A stretch of 64,000 bases of DNA from Maribacter sp. PR1 (lineage in GTDB: Bacteria; Bacteroidota; Bacteroidia; Flavobacteriales; Flavobacteriaceae): NCBI RefSeq assembly GCF_028464145.1, contig NZ_JAQPCG010000001.1:434001-498000 (forward strand). Direction: 5' to 3'. A model generated the notes under the pieces. That model did no database searches. It was not told where the DNA came from and saw only the letters and a list, made by a program, of their open reading frames with translations. Below, piece by piece: positions 18,601 to 26,175 of this stretch; position 1 is the first letter of the stretch, and every line of letters begins with the position of its first letter. The position numbers were made by a program, and so were the translations under genes.

Positions 18601-19248
18601 ATTTTCATCCAAGACGACATTTATTTCATTGGATTGGCCCACGGTTATTTCTTTGGTAGAAAATCCAATCGAACTAAATACCAGAATGGCATTAGGCTGT
18701 GTTAGGGTTATCGTATAATTTCCATCAAAATCGGTAGGAACACCGTTTGAGGTTCCCTTTTCAACTACCGAAACTCCAGGAATTGGTTGCCCATTACTAT
18801 CTGTTACAGTTCCAGAAACGCTTTCTTGAACAGAAGTTATTTCCTTTTCGGACTTATTTTCGTTAGCATTGGGCTTACTAATTTGTACTGCCTTCGGTTT
18901 TAGCACTATTTGATTGCCACTAAATATAAAGTCTATATTAGTGTTGTTGAAAAGCACTTTAAGTACATTCTCGAGCGCTAAATCCTTAACTTTTATGGAA
19001 ACCTTTCTCGATGTGTCCACTTTATTGACATCAAAGAGAAACTTATATTCCGTAGTTGCCTCAATTTCTTCCATTACCCTATAAGTGGGTACATTTTCCA
19101 AGTTAATGGTCATTTTGGTTTTTTGGGATAATGTACTCGCCTGAACGGATATAAATATGGCGATAAAAAAGAGGGTACATAATTTGGTCCTTAAACCAAT
19201 CTTCATGGTACTAGATCGTAATGATCCAAATAGTTCTTTAGTTTTCAT
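15685..19248 (-). CDS. SusC-like TonB-dependent transporter with STN domain
   Basis: Outer-membrane TonB-dependent importer of 1187 residues. Order: signal peptide (to about residue 40), STN/secretin-like domain (about 45-115, YKFLFDVNKV), CarboxypepD_reg-like domain (about 145-225), TonB box region and plug (LDEVVVTGLG, then MESLQGKVAGLNI and GSxAANGAV-type block), and 22-strand barrel ending NFNFSLNVKF. The STN domain is the diagnostic feature of transporters that signal ligand occupancy to a FecR-type anti-sigma factor. That factor and its sigma are the next genes upstream. With SusD1 it forms the importer for the inducing ligand of this train. Confidence 0.93.
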   Translation of the reverse strand: MKTKELFGSLRSSTMKIGLRTKLCTLFFIAIFISVQASTLSQKTKMTINLENVPTYRVMEEIEATTEYKFLFDVNKVDTSRKVSIKVKDLALENVLKVLFNNTNIDFIFSGNQIVLKPKAVQISKPNANENKSEKEITSVQESVSGTVTDSNGQPIPGVSVVEKGTSNGVPTDFDGNYTITLTQPNAILVFSSIGFSTKEITVGQSNEINVVLDENFEGLDEVVVTGLGIKRDAKKLGYAVTSVDTEELTKTRTVNAMESLQGKVAGLNISPPSAGAGASVQIRLRGQSAFAGASNSPLFVINGLPIDQGARGANGRDNQRDLGDNLQNLNPDDIESMTVLKGATAAAIYGARAANGAVIITTKTGTLNQGIGVDFTSSITTSHALNFLDEIRQTEYGQGTGGIRPQTQGEAQGTGQFSFGERFDGAPTVNFDGVSRPYSPNPYQLYDFLRTGTNLTNTVGFSGGNEKGSFRASFANTSAKGIQPANEYEKRIFNVGINYNVTEKLNMLLNVNYTNEENINPPQIGTQGPGAVGFFNRLAISTPIEAYRENAIDPVTGAELRTNGFLGTINNPYYQLQKNQFFNDNRNRLLGTATLRYQFTDWLYLQGRYNYDYATNFTEWNELNGAGATTTLEGDTGFYRGRYDIQQTQTRDVNADFLIGANKEFGKFSVDASFGGNTWRSQFQRNAQYSRLFVVPDLYSIKNGTSFETDEAAFQPYQFSTFRINSLYGLAEFGYDNLLYLNFTGRQDWFSVLNPEDNSVFYPSVSGSLIFSELMKEQSWLTYGKLRGSWAEVGSANGVGTYEGILNYNINPPFNGQTTAGVAGNFAPNPLLRPFTVTEKEIGLEMRMFNSRLRFDIAAFDKVTTDQVLDVTLSNASGYDNSKQNLGSLRNRGLETLVEVVPIQTDDFRWSSTWNNAYLSTEVLDVGNDSGTLLLIFFNGTGNEFLGELRYTEGLPMNQLYTRTYRRNDSGQILVNDDGRLLATNGDTPGAENTNGFLPVGSSIPKHVGGWNNNFSYKNLNFSFLIDYRFGGTMLSSTHLNMTRQGHSQFSLEGRREGENGVIVPNSVYESNGQTNTTAVSNLQSFYADYRNLQIGDPFTFKSDFIKLRSISLSYDLTDIVSNMADLKFVKGLTLSASCRNVAILYKDIPGLDPEAIQSSGDFRAGYENSALPTTRNFNFSLNVKF

Positions 19249-19286
19249 ATCATATTGTTGATTATTAATTGATTTAGTCTGTCTAT

Positions 19287-19313
19287 CCTACAGAATTGAG
19301 TATGTTCCGTAGG
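19287..19313 (-). other. Short inverted repeat between FecR and SusC1
   Basis: Arms CCTACAGAA and TTCCGTAGG with one mismatch and a 9-base loop in the 79-bp gap between FecR and SusC1. There is no T run, so it is more likely a partial attenuator or RNA element than a full terminator. Confidence 0.35.
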
Positions 19314-19327
19314 TTAATTTTTGTTCT

Positions 19328-20545
19328 TTAAACTTTACCCATAGGCTTGTCGGTTTTTGATTGTCTTTTTATAAGAATATGATCTCCTTTGATTACATAA
19401 TCAAAAGGTGTTTCCAGCTTAAAGGTTTCCAAGACTTCCTTAATGGATTCCTTTTCGAAAGTGGCGGTAAAAACTCTATTATTCAATTCTTGATACTCAC
19501 TGATTATGGTTACGTTATAATGGCGTTGAAGCCTTTTTACAATATTTGAAAAGACCATTTCCTTCATCATCAGTTTACCATTTATCCAACCCGTATATAG
19601 TTCTGTAGGCACCTTTTCCAATTGTATCTTTTTTGCTTCTGGATTCCATTCCGCTTTATATCCTGGAGAAAGTAAGGTGGAATTCTCCGTATCATAAAGA
19701 GAACCTGTTTCATATATGCGAACTGAACCTTCCACCAAAACAGTATTTTGGTGTTTGTCTTCCGGATAAGAGGTAACGTTGAATTTCGTACCCAAGACCC
19801 TTACATCCACACCTCCTGAGGTAACTATAAATGGGCTGGATTTGTTTTTGGTGACTTCAAAAAAGCCCTCACCTATTAGAAGGACCTCTCTATTTTTGTC
19901 TTTTTGAAATTGCACGGGGTACTTTAAGGAAGATCCTGCATTCAAGTGTACCAGTGTACCATCCGAAAGCACTACTTTGAATGTCTTGCCATGAGGTATA
20001 CGCAGTGTATTATATTCTAACGGCGTATCATTTTTATTTTCCGATTTGGATTGTGAATAGTCCACGAGACCGTCCACTTTCTCACCCAAAACCTTTCCTG
20101 CACCGTTTACAATCTTTAAAGTACCTTCCTTGGTAAGTACTTGCGTGTTTCCATTCCCTAATTCCAACGTAATCGAATTTGGATCGATTGGCTCAACTAT
20201 AACAGCCTCGCTTGTAAAAGATCTGTAAGCCAAAAAGCAACCAAATATTCCTATGAAAATGGCGGCGTATCTTAAAAGTGTTCGACGCGAAATTCTAAAC
20301 CCACTCTTTTGTTGCTTTCTTTTTGCATCCATAAGCAACTGCCATGCTTTTTGAGCATCCAATTGGTCAATATCCGGTAGAGGTACGTTAAGTTTATGTA
20401 ATTTCTGAAGTCTTTTAAAGGTCAGAAGATTTTCATTCTTCTCAGACAGCCATTTCTCGAAAAGAACTTCTTCTTCCTGGTTTAAACGACCTTTAATTTT
20501 TCGAACTATAATATCTGTTATCAATCTTATTATTTTAATAGACAA
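19328..20545 (-). CDS. FecR-family anti-sigma factor
   Basis: Inner-membrane regulator of 405 residues. The cytoplasmic N-terminal part (1-78) binds the sigma factor. One transmembrane helix lies at about 88-106 (LLRYAAIFIGIFGCFLAYR). The periplasmic FecR domain (about 170-270, LRIPHGKTFKVVLSDGTLVHLNAGSS) is followed by the DUF4974 domain (about 320-395). It receives the signal from the STN domain of SusC1 and releases the ECF sigma encoded 91 bp upstream. The start appears to be TTG at 20545; a nearby ATG at 20553 is out of frame. The TTG lies inside an inverted repeat. Confidence 0.9.
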   Translation of the reverse strand: MSIKIIRLITDIIVRKIKGRLNQEEEVLFEKWLSEKNENLLTFKRLQKLHKLNVPLPDIDQLDAQKAWQLLMDAKRKQQKSGFRISRRTLLRYAAIFIGIFGCFLAYRSFTSEAVIVEPIDPNSITLELGNGNTQVLTKEGTLKIVNGAGKVLGEKVDGLVDYSQSKSENKNDTPLEYNTLRIPHGKTFKVVLSDGTLVHLNAGSSLKYPVQFQKDKNREVLLIGEGFFEVTKNKSSPFIVTSGGVDVRVLGTKFNVTSYPEDKHQNTVLVEGSVRIYETGSLYDTENSTLLSPGYKAEWNPEAKKIQLEKVPTELYTGWINGKLMMKEMVFSNIVKRLQRHYNVTIISEYQELNNRVFTATFEKESIKEVLETFKLETPFDYVIKGDHILIKRQSKTDKPMGKV

Positions 20546-20568
20546 AACAACATTGTCTATTAATAAGA
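20525..20568 (-). promoter_or_regulatory. Inverted repeat covering the FecR start
   Basis: The right arm TTGTCTATTAATAAGA (20553-20568) is the reverse complement of the left arm 20525-20545 apart from a 5-base insertion in the left arm. The putative TTG start of fecR is in the stem, so folding of the mRNA would hide the initiation site. Confidence 0.45.
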
Positions 20569-20636
20569 CCTATCAAAATCAGAATCGGGTAGTGGATTTA
20601 TCAAAAAAAGTGTATTTTTTTTGATAATTAGTCATT

Positions 20637-21140
20637 TTAAAGGAACCATAAATACACATCCTTTAAATTTAACCTTAATAATTTAAAAGATTTCTTTAGG
20701 TGGTATTTTACTGTATTTACGGTAATTCCCATGATTTCTGCAGCACTTTCATACTTGATTCCTTCAAGAACGCAGAGCTTAAATACTTTTTTGCTATGGT
20801 CCGGTAAAGCATCAATATGTCTGAAAAGTGTATCGGATATTTCAGAACGTATTAGTTCGTTTTCGTAAGAAGAAACCTCTGTTGTATAATTTTTAAGAGA
20901 AAATGTTTTTTGCCTTTTTTCAATCCTTTTTAAACTTTCATTTCTTACACAAGTATTGATGTACTTTTTTAAGTCGATAATAGGCGCATCAAATTCTTTC
21001 TGCAAAAGTTTAATAAAAATATTCTGCACAACATCCTTGGAATCATCTATATTTCCAACATAACTAAATGACAATAAACACCATTCCTGATAATGTTTCA
21101 GAAACATTTCTTCAAGAACTAAAGCGTTTATCATTCCCAT
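20637..21140 (-). CDS. ECF sigma factor (FecI-like)
   Basis: RNA polymerase sigma-70 factor of 167 residues. Region 2 lies at about 10-75 (SYVGNIDDSKDVVQNIFIKLLQ). Region 4 lies at about 108-160 with a helix-turn-helix, ESAAEIMGITVNTVKYHLKKSFKLL. There is no sigma 1.1 or region 3, as expected for ECF factors. Its neighbour is a FecR anti-sigma and then an STN-SusC, the classical surface-signalling set, so it should drive transcription of SusC1/SusD1 and the catabolic genes to the left. It starts at ATG 21140, with an alternative in-frame Met two codons later. Confidence 0.93.
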   Translation of the reverse strand: MGMINALVLEEMFLKHYQEWCLLSFSYVGNIDDSKDVVQNIFIKLLQKEFDAPIIDLKKYINTCVRNESLKRIEKRQKTFSLKNYTTEVSSYENELIRSEISDTLFRHIDALPDHSKKVFKLCVLEGIKYESAAEIMGITVNTVKYHLKKSFKLLRLNLKDVYLWFL

Positions 21141-21280
21141 GTGTCCTATTTAAGTATAGAATACGAACTGTTAAGAAATATTAAATGTATTAAAATAATT
21201 GTATATTTCACACTTAATAGATGGCTAATATATTAATTTGATATTTTTTTCACAATAAAATGTTTATTTAACAGAATTAA

Positions 21281-21294
21281 TGTTAGCGCTATCA
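21281..21294. promoter_or_regulatory. LacI-type operator-like palindrome
   Basis: TGTTAGCGCTATCA is a 14-bp palindrome with one mismatched base pair and the central GCGC/AGCGCT core typical of LacI-family operators. It lies just upstream of the TATATTTG element and would overlap the -33 region, the right place for repression. No LacI gene is in the window. Confidence 0.45.
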
Positions 21295-21313
21295 ATACAA
21301 ATAAGCATCTTAA

Positions 21314-21321
21314 TATATTTG
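21314..21321 (+). promoter_or_regulatory. Candidate -7 element (TATATTTG) for the XylX-like gene
   Basis: An exact match to the Bacteroidota -7 consensus TAnnTTTG. The -33 element is weak, and the implied 5' leader is about 280 bases, long enough for post-transcriptional control or a leader peptide. Confidence 0.4.
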
Positions 21322-21605
21322 AACTTGTAGGCTTTTTGATACGTTCATAGCCTCATAAATTAGCTTAGTTAAAAGAAATGAAAAGCTTGGGAAGAACTAA
21401 AGTAAAATGCCATTTTAGTACAGAGGTCAATATGCTATTTAGCTATAACATCAATTTTCCAAGCCACAACATACATTGGAAAAGCAATATTAAAGAATCA
21501 ATTATGGAAGGTTAATGGGTTGCCAGAATATACCTCAAGAACAATTGTTACTTGCTTGAGAAATGGAATACCTATAAAAATGATGTTTAACAACTTAATT
21601 TAAAT

Positions 21606-22793
21606 ATGGAAATAAATGAAATAATTCCCAAGATGGGACTAAAAGGCACATGGATAGGAAGGTGCTATATCCCTAAAAAATTGGCCTACCGAAATGTGGA
21701 AGGCCCTCATGTAATCTGGGTACATCAAAAGAAGGTTTTTGATTTATCCCATTATTTTAAGTCCACCAGTGAATTAATCAATACCCCCAATTACAAGTCA
21801 TATCTAAAAGAGGACGACGCCAACATTACAGAGGTATGTTCATTACAGGAGCTTTTGGAAAACTCAATACATTATCAAAAAGACGCTGCCAAACCCTTTT
21901 TATTGGCCCCTAATGACACACAAGCTGTTAAGGCTTGTGGGGTAACCTTTATTCAAAGCCTTTTGGAACGGGTCATTGAAGAAAAAGCCAAAGGAGAACC
22001 ACAACTGGCACTTCAAATACGGGATGAAATCACTTCAACCATCGGGGAGGGACTTAGTAATGTCAAGCCTGGATCACCCCATGCCATGAAGTTGAAGGAA
22101 GAATTGAAGAAAAGGGGAATTTGGTCACAATATTTAGAAGTAGGTATTGGTCCGGATGCTGAAGTTTTTACAAAAGGTCAACCTTTTTCATCGGTTGGTT
22201 TCGGCTCTGAAGTTGGGGTACACAGTGATTCAGGATGGAACAATCCAGAACCCGAGGTAGTACTTGTGGTTTCAAATTCGGGCAAGATTTTAGGGGCAAC
22301 CTTGGGTAACGATGTTAACTTAAGGGATTTTGAAGGACGAAGTGCATTGCTATTGGGTGAGGCCAAAGATCAAAATGGATCTTGCGCCATAGGTCCGCTA
22401 TTTCGAATGTTCGATGATAGCTTTACCTTAAACGACGTTAAAACCTCGAGAGTAGCCTTGACCATAGAGGGCTCGGACGGCTTTCGATTGGAAGATTCCT
22501 CCGACATGGGAGAAATTAGCAGGTCTCCCGAAGAATTAGTCGCACAGGTCTTAAGCGAGCACCATCAATATCCGGATGGATTTGTTCTGTTCTGTGGTAC
22601 CATGTTCGCGCCGACTTTAGATCGTGATAAAAAAGGGATGGGCTTTACCCATAAACCCAATGACAAGGTTACTATTGCGGCACCTAAATTGGGTAAATTG
22701 ATTAATTGGGTGAACTATGCGGATAAAATTCCGCAATGGACCTTCGGAATCAATGCTTTTGTCAACTATACGTTAGAAAGGTCCAAAAATTGA
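21606..22793 (+). CDS. FAH-family 2-keto-3-deoxy-pentonate dehydratase (XylX-like)
   Basis: Cytoplasmic protein of 395 residues, FAH superfamily. Blocks such as KACGVTFIQSLLERVIEE, GIWSQYLEVGIGPDAEVFTK, NNPEPEVVLV and GNDVNLRDFEGRSALLLG closely match my recollection of Caulobacter XylX. XylX dehydrates 2-keto-3-deoxy-D-xylonate to alpha-ketoglutarate semialdehyde in the Weimberg pathway. The two Glu of PEPE and the Asp of the NDVNLRD block are the likely metal ligands. It diverges from the ECF sigma gene and precedes the SMP-30 lactonase gene by 129 bp. A hydrolase of 2,4-diketo-3-deoxyfuconate is a weaker alternative. No alpha-ketoglutarate semialdehyde dehydrogenase is in the window. Confidence 0.82.
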   Translation: MEINEIIPKMGLKGTWIGRCYIPKKLAYRNVEGPHVIWVHQKKVFDLSHYFKSTSELINTPNYKSYLKEDDANITEVCSLQELLENSIHYQKDAAKPFLLAPNDTQAVKACGVTFIQSLLERVIEEKAKGEPQLALQIRDEITSTIGEGLSNVKPGSPHAMKLKEELKKRGIWSQYLEVGIGPDAEVFTKGQPFSSVGFGSEVGVHSDSGWNNPEPEVVLVVSNSGKILGATLGNDVNLRDFEGRSALLLGEAKDQNGSCAIGPLFRMFDDSFTLNDVKTSRVALTIEGSDGFRLEDSSDMGEISRSPEELVAQVLSEHHQYPDGFVLFCGTMFAPTLDRDKKGMGFTHKPNDKVTIAAPKLGKLINWVNYADKIPQWTFGINAFVNYTLERSKN

Positions 22794-22922
22794 AATTAAA
22801 TCGATTGCCTTCAAAGTATGAATCTTAAAATAAGATAGGTTAATTGAAACCATTTGACGTAGTGAATAACATATACCAAAATTTTTGAAAAACCATTTTA
22901 TTTAATACCCTTTAAAAACGAA

Positions 22923-24866
22923 TTGCTCATGCCATTTAAACATTATCGACCTGCAACCGTACCACTTTTTGTAGTTTTCCTGAATCTACTTCTTTTAGGT
23001 TGTAACACTTCTGACAGACCGGAATGGGAAAAGCGCAATTCCGAATTGATACAAAAGTTTGGTCTCCCCATTAGAAACATTCCCAACCTACCCTCCACAG
23101 GTGTAGCGTCTAATTTAAAAGTGGGTACCCTTAAACACCTTGGGGATATGGATAGTATCCTACTATATCCCGGTGTAACCGCCAAATTTTTCTGGGGAAA
23201 CGGAAATTTAGTCAGTGTATTGGAACTACAAGCCAATGCTTCCCTACCAGAGGAAGCTTTGCCCGCGGACCGGTTTCTTATACTTTCCCAAGGATCCCTT
23301 GCCTTAGCAAGTGATGGACAGAAGCATCAAATGATAGCAAAGGAGCGCGAAGAGCCGGATGGCACCCACAGTGGAACTCCGAGAATGGATTTTATTTTTC
23401 AAGAAAAAGGAAGAAAAAGTGAAATCATAGCAGGAAATACCGGTGCTAAGGTTATGGAAGTCTATAGCCCTATTCGGTTGGATTATCTTGAAAAATTAGA
23501 TATTTCCGACCTTCCCTCCGAAATTCCACAAAGTAGTTCCAACGTGCAAGCGACGATTAAACCCAACACAGTGTACGACTTTTATGATATACAGTTAACA
23601 CAACTTACAAAAGGTGTCTATACCAGACTTGTTTCTGCGGGCGACATACAACTCAGCTTGGTTTCTGCAGACCAAAATACAGAGTCGCAGGCACATATAC
23701 ACCCAGAGGAACAAATAACATATTTGCTCAGGGGAGGCCTTAAAGAAACCGTTCTAGATCAGGAGATGGATATGGAACCAAGTGACATAGCCCTTGTCCC
23801 AGGGAACGTGGTACATTCAGGGATTGCAGGTGAATTAGGCTATGATGCATTGGATATCTTCTGGCCAGTACGTGAATACTATTTGTCCAAGCAAAGGACA
23901 GCACTTGAAAAATATCACCAAATTATTCCAAAGGATGCCAAGCCCGAGTTGGTCATTGACGGTTCAAAGACAAAACCGACATTAACGTTTAGTGAAGGTC
24001 CCAAATGGATGGATGGCAAACTCTATTTTTCCAATATGTATTTTGACCAGAATTGGAACGCAGACCCAGAAAGAAGTTCTATTGTAGAACTAAAGCCCGA
24101 TGGTTCCTACAGAAATATCATGGAGAGCAAAATGCAGGCCAACGGCCTATATCCCTATACAAACGGAAACTTGCTGGTCTGTGATATGATCGGACATCGC
24201 GTGGTAGAAATGACCACCTCTGGTGAAGTCGTACAGGTCATCGCGGACTCATACAACGGAAAACCCATAGACGGCCCGAACGATATTATCACCGATAGCA
24301 AAGGAGGAATCTATTTTACCGATCCCCAATTTACCATGGAGGCGGAGAAGTTTCAACCCGGAAGAGCCGTGTATTATGTCTCACACGATAGAGAAATCAC
24401 GAGGTTGGTGGAACCCAATGAATTTGCCATGCCCAATGGAATATTATTGTCCCCGGGCGGCAAAACGTTATACATTAACAATTGCTACGACGATGAATCT
24501 TGGTACCCCGTAAACAGCTCTAAGGAAAATTATGTCTGGGCTTATGACGTGAACGAAGATGGTACCATTTCAAATGGCCGAAAGTTTGCAGAACTACGAT
24601 TGACGGGCAATGTGTTGAACCGTAAAGGTAAATCCTCCAGTGCGGATGGAATGGCTATTGATACCATGGGAAATATTTATGTAGCCACTTATTTGGGTGT
24701 ACAGATTTTCGATTCAAAGGGAGCATTTATAGGAATAATCAACTTGCCTTCGTTTCCTGTCAGTGTAGGCTTTGGAGGTGAAGATATGCAAACACTATTC
24801 ATAGTTAGTTATGACAAAGTATACAAAATACCCACCCATATGGAAGGCTATGTTAACTACCTCTAA
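22923..24866 (+). CDS. Lipoprotein with cupin region and SMP-30 lactonase domain
   Basis: 647 residues. Lipoprotein signal with lipobox LLLLGC (Cys27). Residues about 65-200 look like a degenerate cupin. About 220-320 form a second cupin with the metal motif AHIHPEEQ (near 257-262) and a later His in VVHSG. About 345-647 form a six-bladed SMP-30/gluconolactonase propeller with the expected metal ligands: Glu of FSEGP (about 358), Asn of DGPNDI (about 453) and Asp of SADGMAID (about 575). The lactonase would open an aldono- or uronolactone at the cell envelope. Joining cupins and SMP-30 in one polypeptide is not the standard architecture. It ends 14 bp from the convergent bicupin gene. Confidence 0.82.
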   Translation: MLMPFKHYRPATVPLFVVFLNLLLLGCNTSDRPEWEKRNSELIQKFGLPIRNIPNLPSTGVASNLKVGTLKHLGDMDSILLYPGVTAKFFWGNGNLVSVLELQANASLPEEALPADRFLILSQGSLALASDGQKHQMIAKEREEPDGTHSGTPRMDFIFQEKGRKSEIIAGNTGAKVMEVYSPIRLDYLEKLDISDLPSEIPQSSSNVQATIKPNTVYDFYDIQLTQLTKGVYTRLVSAGDIQLSLVSADQNTESQAHIHPEEQITYLLRGGLKETVLDQEMDMEPSDIALVPGNVVHSGIAGELGYDALDIFWPVREYYLSKQRTALEKYHQIIPKDAKPELVIDGSKTKPTLTFSEGPKWMDGKLYFSNMYFDQNWNADPERSSIVELKPDGSYRNIMESKMQANGLYPYTNGNLLVCDMIGHRVVEMTTSGEVVQVIADSYNGKPIDGPNDIITDSKGGIYFTDPQFTMEAEKFQPGRAVYYVSHDREITRLVEPNEFAMPNGILLSPGGKTLYINNCYDDESWYPVNSSKENYVWAYDVNEDGTISNGRKFAELRLTGNVLNRKGKSSSADGMAIDTMGNIYVATYLGVQIFDSKGAFIGIINLPSFPVSVGFGGEDMQTLFIVSYDKVYKIPTHMEGYVNYL

Positions 24867-24880
24867 TTTGATCGGAATTG

Positions 24881-26125
24881 TTAATCCTGGACGTCGTCGC
24901 CCATAACGTCATACCCACGCCATTTAAATTCCTTAGCAAGTCCGGAAGCAGCGGGCCATGCAATCTGATGTTGGTCACTTGCCACCCATTTTCTTCGGTT
25001 TTCCTCGGTATCGAAGGATATCTGAATTTGATAGTTATATGTCGTTGGCTCCGCTTGTATTTCCTTGGCCAAATCATCCGAAAATAGACGAAGTAATTTT
25101 GAGCTAAGATATCCGTCTTGCACTACCATAGCGGGCACATAGATCGAATAATACATTTTTTCAAAAGCGGCCGCGTTTTCCTTGTTCACCACAAAATCCA
25201 TTTGCAAAACCATGGCCTTTGGTTTTTCCAACGGCCTAGCAATGGCCAGTCCGTCATCCTTTGATGCCGCAATACCGATGACCAATATTTCGAGGTCATC
25301 AGCACCTGTACTCGACCAAGAAATTTCCTCTCCCAAACCGGCGTAAAAGGAATCGTCTTTTCCAATGTTGACCGTCTTGGAACCTACGGTTACCGATCCA
25401 CTTCCGTTCATTACATAATATACTTCTTCTACGCCTTCTAATCGACGCTTTTCAGTTTTACTGCCAGAAGGAACAACCAAATGGTCCACATGGTGCCAAT
25501 CCGTTCGGAATACTTCCGGTCCTAACACCCGTCTATAAAGCACGCCTTCACCCTTGTAAATTTTGTTCACTTCTCTCCTAAAACCGTTGTCATCTGGCTT
25601 AAGTTCATCCTTTACCAAACGAGAAGCGACGAACGTTGGGATTTCATCTGTCTTGGACCCGACAAGATCATCGGCCAAGTCAAAAGCGTCACCCTGTGCC
25701 TTAACCTCGCTTACCGCAAAATTGAGCCATTTTAAAGGCTTTCCGGAGGTGTTATAAATTCCATGCGAATCCCCTAGCTTACAAGGAACCAGCGCTGGAC
25801 CTTTAATTTTAGAAGTTTTTCCATTAATAGTGAATTCGGCTTCACCATCCAGAATAACATACATTTCTTCAATGGTATGGTGAAAATGATGTCCAATGCC
25901 CGATTTAGGCTGAATGACACCCGAATGTAAATACAAAAAGTTTGTTGCCAGGTCATTCCGACCGATCAACTGTGTAAATCCCATTTTGCCGGCACCGGCA
26001 TGTACTGCGCTCAATTCACGATAGGTAGACGGATCATTGCGAACCACCCTTTCATTTAAGTTTTGGGCCATGCAAAAACTGCCCATGATGCAGAACACTA
26101 AACTAAGTACTGTTTTCATAATCAA
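24881..26125 (-). CDS. Secreted bicupin with C-terminal ferredoxin-like domain
   Basis: 414 residues with a Sec signal peptide ending near FCMAQ. The first cupin (about 60-145) carries a His-rich metal motif GHHFHHTIEE. The second (about 205-285) keeps the fold (WHHVDHLVVPSG, EEVYYVMNG) but not an evident HxH pair. The last 105 residues (from MVLQMDFVV) resemble a dimeric alpha/beta-barrel (ABM-like) domain. Function unknown. Its place 50 bp downstream of a PQQ dehydrogenase suggests handling of a sugar acid or lactone outside the cytoplasm. Confidence 0.7.
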   Translation of the reverse strand: MIMKTVLSLVFCIMGSFCMAQNLNERVVRNDPSTYRELSAVHAGAGKMGFTQLIGRNDLATNFLYLHSGVIQPKSGIGHHFHHTIEEMYVILDGEAEFTINGKTSKIKGPALVPCKLGDSHGIYNTSGKPLKWLNFAVSEVKAQGDAFDLADDLVGSKTDEIPTFVASRLVKDELKPDDNGFRREVNKIYKGEGVLYRRVLGPEVFRTDWHHVDHLVVPSGSKTEKRRLEGVEEVYYVMNGSGSVTVGSKTVNIGKDDSFYAGLGEEISWSSTGADDLEILVIGIAASKDDGLAIARPLEKPKAMVLQMDFVVNKENAAAFEKMYYSIYVPAMVVQDGYLSSKLLRLFSDDLAKEIQAEPTTYNYQIQISFDTEENRRKWVASDQHQIAWPAASGLAKEFKWRGYDVMGDDVQD

Positions 26126-26175
26126 TGATTTATATATTACTCAACATGCCAACGCATGTTTTTTTATCCAGGTTT

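Larger units (their letters stand above)
21141..21605. promoter_or_regulatory. Divergent intergenic region, sigma / XylX-like gene
   Basis: 465 bp, very AT-rich, between the divergent sigma (-) and FAH-family (+) genes. It must hold both promoters. I can support a palindromic operator-like site and a -7 element for the rightward gene, listed separately. No convincing -7 element is visible for the sigma gene. A 45-codon ORF at 21378-21515 is present but has no supporting feature. Confidence 0.6.

Noticed and set aside
21378..21515. 45-codon ORF between the candidate promoter and the XylX-like gene
   Set aside because: It could be a leader peptide, but composition, start context and sequence give no support, so it is not listed as a gene.
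21606..22793. Reading the FAH protein as a diketo-deoxyfuconate hydrolase
   Set aside because: Length and sequence blocks match XylX-type dehydratases much better than the shorter hydrolases.
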